Notes under the pieces: generated by a model
What the model saw: the letters and a program-made list of their open reading frames with translations, nothing else
Database searches by the model: none
Told to the model about the DNA's origin: nothing
Translations under genes and position numbers: made by a program
In this document: positions 18,721 to 27,489 of the stretch, piece after piece
How the letters are laid out: every line of letters starts with the position of its first letter
How positions within the stretch are numbered: position 1 is the first letter of the stretch
NCBI GenBank assembly: GCA_913060615.1
Contig: CAJXUL010000003.1
Coordinates: 1-52,609 of the forward strand
DNA length: 52,609 nt
DNA from: an uncultured Gammaproteobacteria bacterium
Lineage (GTDB): Bacteria > Pseudomonadota > Gammaproteobacteria > Pseudomonadales > Azotimanducaceae
Reading direction: 5' to 3'

Positions 18721-19851
18721 CTAAACGTACGTCGGTGCTTCATTGGGCGCATCGTGATCGTTCGGATGCGCACGCCTTGCTAACGTTGGATCGATGGAAC
18801 GGTATTTGTAAACGCCTTCATCATTCAGTTCGCGTTCGATCCGATTGCGGTGAATTAGCAAGTGCACATGGGCTATTGCCTCGCCCAACGCCATCATCAT
18901 TTGTGGAGGTCCTAGCTCTCTAGAGAACAAGACCGGGAGCAATTCTTTTGCGTCTTTTGGTTCAATACAGGCTTCTTCGATGGCCAACATTCTGTCGTCG
19001 TGGTGGCTGATCAAATCGCGTAGCCGCGCTTTTACTCCATAAAATGGTAAGTTATGTGCAGGTAATACAAAGGTATCGTCAGGGATTACTTTTAGGAAGT
19101 GATCGTGTGAGGTCATCCAATTATGCATGGGGTTAGCATTGGGCTCCGACGGATGAACGCTGACGTTTGAGGTGATGATGGGTAAAATTTGATCACCGGA
19201 AATCAGTACTTTAAGTGCGGGGCAGTATAAGCACGCGTGCTCTGGTGAATGCCCAGAACCCACCACAATGCGCCAATCGTTGTTGCCTATGGTGAGCACT
19301 TGACCATCTTCTAAGCGCTCAAAACCGCCACTCATAGTGGGCATGTTCATGCCTTCGGCTGCGCGTGTGGACCACATCTTTTCAATCTGTTCCATGTAGT
19401 CGTCAGGCATACCCGCTTGTTTGTAAAATTTCTTGCCAATCCAATTGTTGTGGCTAAAGCCGCCGCTGCTGGAAAATGCTCGAGCTTGGTAATATTCGCC
19501 GCATGTCATATAAAGCGGGCACTGAAATTTGTTGGTGATCATTAACGACTGACCAATATGGTCAGGGTGCATGTGGGTGCAGATGACGCCGATGACGGGC
19601 TTACCTTGCAGCTCGTCAGCAAAGATTTTTTCCCACAAGGTTTTGGTTTGATCGTTACTTAGTCCGGTGTCCACAACCCACCAGCCCTCGATGTCTTCAA
19701 GCAAGTAAAGGTTGATGAAGCCTAAGGAGCCGGGCATTGGCATGGCCAACCAACGTACGCCGGGGGCGACTTCCATGGTTGTACCAGCGTCGGGTCTCTC
19801 GGTAAGCGGATAAGTTATCTCTGTATGTTCTTTTTGGTTTTCTATATTCAT
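18721..19851 (-). CDS. MBL-fold metallo-hydrolase
   Basis: ICTHMHPDHIGQS, GSGHSPEHACLY, ISGDQILPIITSNV. Confidence 0.92.
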   Translation of the reverse strand: MNIENQKEHTEITYPLTERPDAGTTMEVAPGVRWLAMPMPGSLGFINLYLLEDIEGWWVVDTGLSNDQTKTLWEKIFADELQGKPVIGVICTHMHPDHIGQSLMITNKFQCPLYMTCGEYYQARAFSSSGGFSHNNWIGKKFYKQAGMPDDYMEQIEKMWSTRAAEGMNMPTMSGGFERLEDGQVLTIGNNDWRIVVGSGHSPEHACLYCPALKVLISGDQILPIITSNVSVHPSEPNANPMHNWMTSHDHFLKVIPDDTFVLPAHNLPFYGVKARLRDLISHHDDRMLAIEEACIEPKDAKELLPVLFSRELGPPQMMMALGEAIAHVHLLIHRNRIERELNDEGVYKYRSIDPTLARRAHPNDHDAPNEAPTYV

Positions 19852-20100
19852 AACCGCAAAGTATAGCCTGTAGTGGTCTAGGCTGCCTTATCTGCGTAAG
19901 CGGAATCTGTAAAATCCTAATAAAATTTATCACAGTATTATTTTTACGCTCGCTTCTTTGAATCCTAAACAAATCTGAATAACGTTCATCCATGCTGGTG
20001 AAAACCAGCGAATATGCTAGTTTCTTTAAACATGGGGGCGCCGACTTTTAGCATAAAGGGCGGTGTTACAGTCCAAGAGGCGGTGAGTCGGGGGGCTTAA

Positions 20101-22401
20101 GTGAAGCAAATATTAAACGGCATTACCGTTGTAGAAGTGGGTAACGGACCCTTATCAGGCATGGTGGGTATGGTTCTGGCAGATTTCGGTGCGCAAGTAG
20201 TTTGGTTTGAATACGGACAAGCAGAAAGTGAATACCGGGTTTGGCATCGGGGTAAGCTGCGTGTAAGCGTTAATTTGGCCGTGGCAGCGGGCAGTGCCTG
20301 TGAGGATGCTGCCAAGATACGCCAGCATATTTTGGCTTCTGCCGATGTATTTCTGACGGATTTATCTGCTGCCGCTCTGGCGCAACTGGGCCTAAGCTGG
20401 CCTGATTTTGAACCTTCACGGCCCGATTTGATTCAAGGCCAGATCAGCGGCTTTGGTGAAGACAATAAATACAGTCATCTGGCAGCCAACGGTGAAAGTT
20501 TAGCGGCGGATGAATCTATAGTAGCAGCTGCCATTGGTCGCATGATGGTTTTTGAGGGTGTGGCCCAGCGTCCGGGTCCAGTGTACCCGGCTCTTAAAGT
20601 GGGTACTCATGGCGCGAGCCAAGCCATGCTTGCGGGCATTTTGGCCCAGCTGTTTAACAGAACTGAGACCGGTCACGGGCAGTTACTGCGCAGCAATATG
20701 CTCCGCGCCCTTACCGCTTACGACCTTGTGGGCCTGGGTGCCAGCCAAGTAGACCCCTCGCCGGTGCCTGATACAAACCCCCATGCGGTGCTGCCCATGC
20801 TCAATTATCAGCCTGTGCAATGTGCCGACGGGCGCTGGTTACAGTTGGGGAATTTGTTGCCTCACCTACAAGCTAATTTTCTCAAAGCTGCGGGCCTTGA
20901 GGATGTGCTTGAGGAAGTTGAGTTACTCGAAGAGCCTTTTAGCGAAGCAGTGATTGAAGACTTTAGGCGACGTATTTGTCTACAAATGCAGACCCGCACT
21001 CAGCAGCAATGGATGGATATTTTCTTAGCCGATGGCGGTGTTGCCGGTCATCCTTATCAAAGCACCCAAGAAGCATTATTAGATGCAGACATAGTGGCTA
21101 ACGGCCACAGCGACACAGCAGGTGGCGTAACTCAGCTCGGTCTTTTGGGTGATTTCACCGCAACGCCTGGGCAGGTCGCTGGCGCGCCTGAAGCCATTTC
21201 TATGGTCGCTCTTGCGCTTAAGAATTTGCCTAACGCGGCGCCTATTGATGCATCTAAGACAGAGGCAACATTGCCTTTGGCTGGCGTGACCATAGTGGAA
21301 GCCGCGGCCATTATCGCCTCGCCTTTTGGCGCCAGCATGTTGGCGGACCTTGGCGCTCGGGTGATCAAGATAGAACCCATAGAGGGTGACCCCTTTCGTG
21401 TCATGGCCTTTGGCTTGGGTGCAGCTCGGTGTAATACGGACAAAGAGAGTATTGCCCTGAACCTGAAATCGGTTGAGGGACAAAAAATAGCCCAATCTCT
21501 GATTGCTAAGGCGGACTTGTTTATGCACAACTACCGGCCGGGAGTGCCAGAGCGTTTGGGGCTAGATTACGCAAGTCTGTCCGAACTCAATCCCAAGCTC
21601 GTGTACATGTCCGTGAATGGCTACGGCCCTAATGGACCTGGCGTACTGCGTCCGTCTACGCACCCCATACCGGGCGCGGCGCTGGGGGGCGTACTTTATC
21701 AATTTGGACAGTTGCCTAGCCAGCTGCAAGCCTACCCCGAGTTACTTGAGACCAGCCGGCGTTTATTTCGCGCCAATGAGGTCAACCCAGATCCAAATAC
21801 GTCTTTTGTGGTGGCTAGCGCTGCCACTATGGGTCTGCTTGCCGCGCGTAGGTTGGGCAAAGGGCAGATTGTTTATCTAGATATGTTTGGCGCCAATGCT
21901 TACGCGAATTTTGACGACTTTTTGTTGCAGGCGGAGGCCAGTAGCAGGGTGGCATTGGATGTAGATTATTTGGGTAAAGGGCCTTATCACCAGCTTTATC
22001 CCTGTAAAGAGGGTTGGCTTTTTGTGGGCCTCAGCAGCAAAGCAGAACAACAGCAATTCCACGAGGTGGTAGGCGATTTTGCCGACCTAATGAATTTGTC
22101 TTCGCAACAGTGGGAGCAAAAGCTTCTGCCGTTGGGGCTAGGGTGTATTCAAGCAGACGGCCCAACGCCGGGAGAGCGCATTCAAGCCGAGCATTTTGTC
22201 GGCAGTGAGTTGGCTGTGCAGTTCACCCACCTTTTGCATGGGGCAGGGTTACGGCATGGTGCGATGTCTGAATGGCCGCAGTTGCAGCGCACCCTGCAAG
22301 GGCCGTGTGAAGCAGGGGACAGCACCGACGCGCTAATGGGTGAGTTGGGTTTTACCGCGCCTGAAATTGCTCAATTGAAAACAAGCGGCGCTATTCATTA
22401 G
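20101..22401 (+). CDS. double-domain CaiB/BaiF (type III CoA-transferase) family protein
   Basis: two tandem CaiB-like halves: LNGITVVEVGNGPLSGMVGMVLADFGAQVVWFE and LAGVTIVEAAAIIASPFGASMLADLGARVIKIEPIEGDPFR; GTG start. Confidence 0.88.
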   Translation: MKQILNGITVVEVGNGPLSGMVGMVLADFGAQVVWFEYGQAESEYRVWHRGKLRVSVNLAVAAGSACEDAAKIRQHILASADVFLTDLSAAALAQLGLSWPDFEPSRPDLIQGQISGFGEDNKYSHLAANGESLAADESIVAAAIGRMMVFEGVAQRPGPVYPALKVGTHGASQAMLAGILAQLFNRTETGHGQLLRSNMLRALTAYDLVGLGASQVDPSPVPDTNPHAVLPMLNYQPVQCADGRWLQLGNLLPHLQANFLKAAGLEDVLEEVELLEEPFSEAVIEDFRRRICLQMQTRTQQQWMDIFLADGGVAGHPYQSTQEALLDADIVANGHSDTAGGVTQLGLLGDFTATPGQVAGAPEAISMVALALKNLPNAAPIDASKTEATLPLAGVTIVEAAAIIASPFGASMLADLGARVIKIEPIEGDPFRVMAFGLGAARCNTDKESIALNLKSVEGQKIAQSLIAKADLFMHNYRPGVPERLGLDYASLSELNPKLVYMSVNGYGPNGPGVLRPSTHPIPGAALGGVLYQFGQLPSQLQAYPELLETSRRLFRANEVNPDPNTSFVVASAATMGLLAARRLGKGQIVYLDMFGANAYANFDDFLLQAEASSRVALDVDYLGKGPYHQLYPCKEGWLFVGLSSKAEQQQFHEVVGDFADLMNLSSQQWEQKLLPLGLGCIQADGPTPGERIQAEHFVGSELAVQFTHLLHGAGLRHGAMSEWPQLQRTLQGPCEAGDSTDALMGELGFTAPEIAQLKTSGAIH

Positions 22402-22505
22402 CGCGGTTTAGGCTCGTTTATGCCCGTATATGCAATGGAACTGATGCTTTAGGGGGAGTAAGATCTAAGCCCCAGTATTTTGAATATGGATCTCGAGAGG
22501 TCTAA

Positions 22506-23429
22506 ATGAGTGATTTACAACGTCCCGGCGATTTCTTCTCGCCGACTGAAATAGCCTACCTGCGTACAGTATCTAGCTGGCGTAGCACCTTGGCTATTGT
22601 GCATTGCTGGGGTGTCATTTTGGGCGCCTGGGTTGTGGCCAGCATTTGGACCAACCCGCTGACCGTTATTTTAGCCATTATGATCATTGGTGCTCGGCAG
22701 TTGGGTTTATTTGTTCTTACTCATGACGGTGCGCACGGTGCGTTGTACGCCAACCGCAAGGTTAATGATTGGGTCTGTGAGTGGATTCTTAATCGACCTT
22801 TTACTGATGAAAAAATTGATACCTACCGCAAGTACCATGTAAAACACCATGTGAATACTCAGCAAGAAGACGATCCAGATCTTGCGCTGTCAAAACCTTT
22901 TCCAATTTCTAAATCTTCATTTCGTCGCAAAGTCATACGCGACCTCACTGGGCAAACCGGTTGGGATCAATATGGGCGTATTTTCCGTGCCGCATTTAAG
23001 GGCGACACGCTAAGTCAACGCCTAGCAAACGCTTGGCGCAGAATTGGCCCCAACGTGGTGATCAATTTGTTGTTCTTGGCGGGCTTCGCAGTGGCGGGGG
23101 TTTGGTATATGTACTTCCTGTTGTGGTGGGTACCAGCGTTAACTTGGAACCGCTTTGTTGTGCGCCTTAGAAATATTGGTGAACATGCGGTAGTGCCAGA
23201 CAATGATGACCGCCTGCGTAATACTCGAACGACTATTGCCAGTTGGTGGGAGCGTGCGCTGATAGCACCCTACAACGTGCAGTATCATTTGGAGCACCAC
23301 TTGGTGGTTAACTGCCCTCATTACAAGCTCAGAGATGCGCATAAAATGCTCATTGAAAAAGGCTTTGAGGATCAGATGGAAATTCAGAAAGGCTATAAGG
23401 CGATCTTGGCGTTAGCGGTGCCTTCTTAG
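22506..23429 (+). CDS. fatty acid desaturase family protein
   Basis: LTHDGAHGALY, YHVKHHVNTQ, QYHLEHHLVV histidine boxes. Confidence 0.92.
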   Translation: MSDLQRPGDFFSPTEIAYLRTVSSWRSTLAIVHCWGVILGAWVVASIWTNPLTVILAIMIIGARQLGLFVLTHDGAHGALYANRKVNDWVCEWILNRPFTDEKIDTYRKYHVKHHVNTQQEDDPDLALSKPFPISKSSFRRKVIRDLTGQTGWDQYGRIFRAAFKGDTLSQRLANAWRRIGPNVVINLLFLAGFAVAGVWYMYFLLWWVPALTWNRFVVRLRNIGEHAVVPDNDDRLRNTRTTIASWWERALIAPYNVQYHLEHHLVVNCPHYKLRDAHKMLIEKGFEDQMEIQKGYKAILALAVPS

Positions 23430-23483
23430 TAAAGAGTTAGTAAAGAGCTAATAAAGAGTTAATAGAGAGCTAATAAAGAATTA
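23429..23483. repeat. 11-bp tandem repeat (R)TAAAGAG(Y)TA, 5 units abutting the desaturase stop codon
   Basis: GTAAAGAGTTA/GTAAAGAGCTA/ATAAAGAGTTA/ATAGAGAGCTA/ATAAAGAATTA. Confidence 0.9.
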
Positions 23484-23639
23484 ACGGAAAGTCGCTTCAA
23501 AACAAGATGATCAGCTAACGGATTTTAAACAGCAGTATCTACTCAGTGCATATAAAGAACAGTCACCGCAGATAAAGAAAAGGCAGTGTGGATTTTACCC
23601 AGACTGCCCATTCCCCCGCTTTAACAGCCAGCTACACCC

Positions 23640-24125
23640 CTAAGTCTTTTTTGCTCTCTGAGCATTAATAAACTCAATCAAAGTCAGCGTTTCTGCTGCG
23701 TCCATACGCCCTACGGGTGAGTTACTGTAAGTGGATGCCATGACCTTGCCGCTCTTGGTGAGGATGAATTCGCTTGGCTGAATAAAGTCTCTACCCTCAT
23801 CCCACCACGCGCCTAGGCTGTCGCCTTGTGCTCGTGTGACCCCATGGGCTACTGGAAAGCCCAGTGGTTGTGCTACCTCACTGGTTTTCTCTAACGAGTC
23901 TACGGCGGCGGCAATCATCGTTACCCCTTGTGCTGCAAGCGCTTCACGGCGCTCTTCATAGCCGGCTAACAGTCGGCGGCAGTAAGGTCACCAATGGCCG
24001 CGATAAAACAGCACTACGGTAAATGGACTGGTGAGATCAGCAGGGAGGTTTATTTCACTGCCGTCTACGCTTGAGAGGGTAATGTCTGGAAACATATCCC
24101 CCGGTTGAAGTTTTTCGACCATCAT
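23640..24125 (-). CDS. candidate selenoprotein: peroxiredoxin-like (AhpC/TSA, thioredoxin-fold) protein with in-frame UGA at 23988-23990 (Sec46)
   Basis: conceptual translation MMVEKLQPGDMFPDITLSSVDGSEINLPADLTSPFTVVLFYRGHW[UGA]PYCRRLLAGYEERREALAAQGVTMIAAAVDSLEKTSEVAQPLGFPVAHGVTRAQGDSLGAWWDEGRDFIQPSEFILTKSGKVMASTYSNSPVGRMDAAETLTLIEFINAQRAKKT; one frame throughout, TGA occupies the peroxidatic/CxxC first Cys. Confidence 0.82.
23961..23977 (-). promoter_or_regulatory. putative bacterial SECIS hairpin downstream of UGA
   Basis: hand-folded GCCG-A-CU[GUU]AG-C-CGGC: 4 bp, A-C mismatch, 2 bp, GUU loop; the apical G is 18 nt after the UGA. Confidence 0.45.
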
Positions 24126-24211
24126 TTTTCCTTTTTATTTTTTGCGAATCTTTCCTAAACAAAGCTCATTAAACTCATGACGCTAAGTCAAAAAAACCTT
24201 TTTCTTGGACT

Positions 24212-25366
24212 CTAAAATAGACTGTCAAAGTCTCTGCGCTCGTTGCTGCCGCGGCAGCTTTGAATACATTTGGCCAGTATCGGAATGCCGGCGCTGATTT
24301 GTTCGAATGTCAGGTGGCCAAAAGCCAATCGTAAATAGGCCACATCTTTGCGTTGGTAGTGAAATGACTGGCCCGGTAGGAAGTTAAGGCCTTCGCCCAA
24401 TGCCATGTCGCGCAGTGCTTTTCTATCTACGTCTTCGGGTATGCGCACCCAAATAAACAGTCCGCCAACGGGTTCGGACCAAACACAGATATCGCTTAAC
24501 TCGCTTTCTAGACCCGCAATAGTCAGATCTCGTTTCTCTTTGAGTATGGGGTTGGTGGCTTTAGCGTGGGCTTGAATACCTTCTTTATAGAACTCTGCAG
24601 CGATGGCGGCAGCCAAATAGTTACTGCCGGCATCGTGCCGGCGCGCCATGATTTTTTCTAACATGGGAGGGCGTGCGTAGATGTAACCCAGCCTCAGTCC
24701 TGGGGCGAGAATTTTTGACAGCGAGCAGAGGTAAATCTGATTCGGGTCGTCGTCCAGCGCGTAAAACGCGGGTTCTAGCGGGCCATCGTAGTGCACGTCT
24801 GCGTAGCAATTGTCTTCAACAATGGGCACATTGTAGTGCTTGGCCAGTTCTATAATTTGTAGTCGACGGGCCTTGGGCATAACAAAGCCCGTAGGGTTTT
24901 GGTAAGTGCTGATAGTGTAAATAAACTTCGGTAGGCGCTTTTCTTTGTCTAGCCTAGATAAAGCTGCTTCTACAGCGTCAGGACACATGCCGCCCTCATC
25001 TAAGGGAATGCCCACCATGTCGTACTTCAGACTGCGGTACGCACTGAGCGTGCCGGGGTAGCAGTATTCTTCTACCAACACCGTGTCGCCAGGATTATCT
25101 TGTAGAGCCTCTGCAGTGAGCGTGACGCCTTGCATAGAGCCATTGGTCAGAAGTAAGTGATTTGGATCAATTTTTAGACCTTCACGATCTGCTTCGCGTT
25201 CAGCCATGGCGATCCGCATGCCCTCATGCCCTAAATTCCCCGGATATTGGGTCAACGCCTCTGCTTGTTCTTCAATGACCTTAGTTGCAGCGGCTTGCAG
25301 TGCGGCCACCGGAAATGTTGCAGGGTCTGATCGACCACTACCGAAATCGTATTTTATTTTAGACAT
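24212..25366 (-). CDS. PLP-dependent aminotransferase, 2-aminoadipate transaminase/MocR-like fold I
   Basis: PGNLGHEGMRIAMAERE, YTISTYQNPTGFVMPKARR, VEDNCYADVHYDG, SLSKILAPGLRLGYI. Confidence 0.92.
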   Translation of the reverse strand: MSKIKYDFGSGRSDPATFPVAALQAAATKVIEEQAEALTQYPGNLGHEGMRIAMAEREADREGLKIDPNHLLLTNGSMQGVTLTAEALQDNPGDTVLVEEYCYPGTLSAYRSLKYDMVGIPLDEGGMCPDAVEAALSRLDKEKRLPKFIYTISTYQNPTGFVMPKARRLQIIELAKHYNVPIVEDNCYADVHYDGPLEPAFYALDDDPNQIYLCSLSKILAPGLRLGYIYARPPMLEKIMARRHDAGSNYLAAAIAAEFYKEGIQAHAKATNPILKEKRDLTIAGLESELSDICVWSEPVGGLFIWVRIPEDVDRKALRDMALGEGLNFLPGQSFHYQRKDVAYLRLAFGHLTFEQISAGIPILAKCIQSCRGSNERRDFDSLF

Positions 25367-26129
25367 TGCCTTCAGCCAATTGGTTTTCTGTTAAGTATTT
25401 GTAGCTGCGCGCTATAGCTGTAAGCATATCTGTGGCGCAGGCGTCGAGTTCTACCACTGCCCATTCAAAAACCTCCTGATCCGCTGCTGCGAACACTTTG
25501 GCAATATCCATTGCGCCAGAGCCCACAGCCACATGGGGCATATCGGGTTTCAGCGGGCCATCTTTGATATGCATCAACGGCGTGCGCTGTTTAATGCGGG
25601 CTAATTCTGCCGCGGGGTCATTGTTGCCAAAGTTAGCCGCCCAGTAGGTGTCTAGCTCAAAGGTCAGTTCGGGAATGGCGTCTTGTAAATAGTGATAGCC
25701 GGGGCGACCCTGAATTTCGTTGAATTCCCAATAGTGGTTATGTAGGAATAACGTCAGATCATAGGGTTTGAGCTGGTCAACAAAAGCTTGGGTGGTCTCA
25801 ATTGTGCGATTGACTGCGTCCATGTCTTTGAAGTCGTCGGGAGCATAGCCACCGGGCACACGATTTAGCCCCAGTTCTTTAACGATGTCAGCCACGCGGC
25901 CAATGTCCGGGTTGCGATTGACCCAGGGGAAGTGAGTGGAAGAAACTTCCATGCCCAGGTCTTCGACCTGCTTTTTAAACTCCGCCGGGGTTTTGCCAAA
26001 GAGGTGAAAGGGCTCTACGCCCTTAAAACCAAGCCGCGCAATAATATCTAGTACTTGATCAAAGTTCTCAGCGGAGGCCTCTCTGACGCTGTAAAGCTGT
26101 ACCGAAATAGGTACTATTTTTGTACTCAT
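25359..26129 (-). CDS. sugar phosphate isomerase/epimerase (xylose isomerase-like TIM barrel)
   Basis: VPISVQLYSVREASAENFDQVLDIIARLGFKGVEPF, FLHNHYWEF, MHIKDGPL, VVELDACATD; start at MSTKIVP. Confidence 0.88.
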   Translation of the reverse strand: MSTKIVPISVQLYSVREASAENFDQVLDIIARLGFKGVEPFHLFGKTPAEFKKQVEDLGMEVSSTHFPWVNRNPDIGRVADIVKELGLNRVPGGYAPDDFKDMDAVNRTIETTQAFVDQLKPYDLTLFLHNHYWEFNEIQGRPGYHYLQDAIPELTFELDTYWAANFGNNDPAAELARIKQRTPLMHIKDGPLKPDMPHVAVGSGAMDIAKVFAAADQEVFEWAVVELDACATDMLTAIARSYKYLTENQLAEGNV

Positions 26130-26202
26130 AAGTCTCTCCCAATACCGTATCCTAACCTGTACTTTATAATCTGACACCCTGAAAGAAAAAGAGGCCAACA
26201 CA

Positions 26203-27336
26203 ATTAAATCGAGAAAATTAAAGTTTGGTTTAGTGGGCGGCGGCATTGGTTCCTTTATTGGTCCAGTGCACCGTATGGCTGCGGAAATGGATGGGTTGGC
26301 CACGTTAGTGTGTGGCGCTTTTTCATCTAGCGCACAGCGTTCCATAGCGTCTGGTGAAACAATCTATCGAATACCCGCTGACAGATCATACGGGTCATAC
26401 GAGCAGATGTTTCTAGCGGAGCAACAGCTGCCGCAAGACCAGCGCATGGACTTTGTGGTTATTGCCACGCCCAATCATCTGCATTATCCCGTTGCGATGG
26501 CAGCACTGGAGTCAGGGTTTCATGTGGTCTGTGATAAACCAGTGGCCTTTGACGTTGAACAAGCATTGGCCCTGCAAAGTAAAGTGAGCGAGTGTGGGTT
26601 GAATTTTGCGCTGACACATAATTACACCGGTTACCCAATGATTCGGCAAGCTCGAGCGCTTATTCAAGAAGGTAAGTTAGGAGCCATTCGACGGGTAAAC
26701 TGCGAATACCTGCAAGGTTGGTTGGCCCAGCCAATGCCGGACAATAAGCAAGCGGATTGGCGCACTGACCCAACCCGCGCCGGTGCTGCTGGATGTTTTG
26801 GCGACATAGGTAGCCATGCTGAAAACCTGATGAGTTACGTTACCGGTCTTGAGATTGAAGCTCTCTGCGCTGACACTACAACCTTTGTCCCCGGTAGACA
26901 GTTAGAGGACGACGGCAATGTATTGTTGCGCTTTGCTGGTGGGGCTAAGGGCGTACTTAGCGTCAGTCAAATTGCGTTAGGCAAAGAGAATGATTTAACG
27001 CTTCAAGTGTTTGGTGACCAAGCCAGCATTGAGTGGCGTCAGGATGATGCCAATTCATTGATCGTTAGATATGCAGACGCCCCCATGCAAGTTTTGCGTT
27101 CGGGTTGGGCGGGCACAGGCGCTCACTCCACCGCTGCCACGCGACTGCCGCCTGGACATCCAGAAGGCTATTTGGAAGCTTTTGCCGAAGTGTATAGAAA
27201 TTTTTGCAAACACTTATTGGGTGTTGTGGATGTTGCCGACTACCCCGGTATTGCTGAGGGGGTACGCGGTATGCGGTTTATTCAAAGCGTAGTTGCTAGC
27301 GCTGAGCAGGGCGCGCAGTGGGTAAGTTTGGACTAG
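26203..27336 (+). CDS. Gfo/Idh/MocA family oxidoreductase, probable non-canonical ATT start
   Basis: in-frame extension [27 protein letters not shown] restores the first Rossmann beta strand lost in the ORF-track GTG start at 26233; AGAGG SD at 26190-26194. Confidence 0.8.
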   Translation: MKSRKLKFGLVGGGIGSFIGPVHRMAAEMDGLATLVCGAFSSSAQRSIASGETIYRIPADRSYGSYEQMFLAEQQLPQDQRMDFVVIATPNHLHYPVAMAALESGFHVVCDKPVAFDVEQALALQSKVSECGLNFALTHNYTGYPMIRQARALIQEGKLGAIRRVNCEYLQGWLAQPMPDNKQADWRTDPTRAGAAGCFGDIGSHAENLMSYVTGLEIEALCADTTTFVPGRQLEDDGNVLLRFAGGAKGVLSVSQIALGKENDLTLQVFGDQASIEWRQDDANSLIVRYADAPMQVLRSGWAGTGAHSTAATRLPPGHPEGYLEAFAEVYRNFCKHLLGVVDVADYPGIAEGVRGMRFIQSVVASAEQGAQWVSLD

Positions 27337-27407
27337 GTTTAGTTGAGCGCCTATTTGCTAAAAAATTTGCTAACAAATTAGATAGATGCGGTTGGTCAGT
27401 ACGGGCC

Positions 27408-27459
27408 GTACAGGTCACCAGTACAGGTTACCAGTACAGGTCACTAGTACAGGTTACCA
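27408..27459. repeat. 13-bp tandem repeat GTACAGGTYACYA, 4 copies
   Basis: GTACAGGTCACCA/GTACAGGTTACCA/GTACAGGTCACTA/GTACAGGTTACCA. Confidence 0.95.
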
Positions 27460-27489
27460 ATGCAGATGACAAATATAGGGATTGGATAA

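Noticed and set aside
23938-23953. Second hairpin AGCGC-CGUGAA-GCGCU as the SECIS
   Set aside because: Its apical loop is about 40 nt from the UGA, at or beyond the usual bacterial range; the nearer hairpin is a better candidate.
23919-24125. Treating the peroxiredoxin-like gene as a frameshifted pseudogene
   Set aside because: Both sides are in the same frame and the only interruption is a TGA exactly at the expected redox Cys codon; recoding fits better than decay, though genome-level Sec machinery remains unseen.
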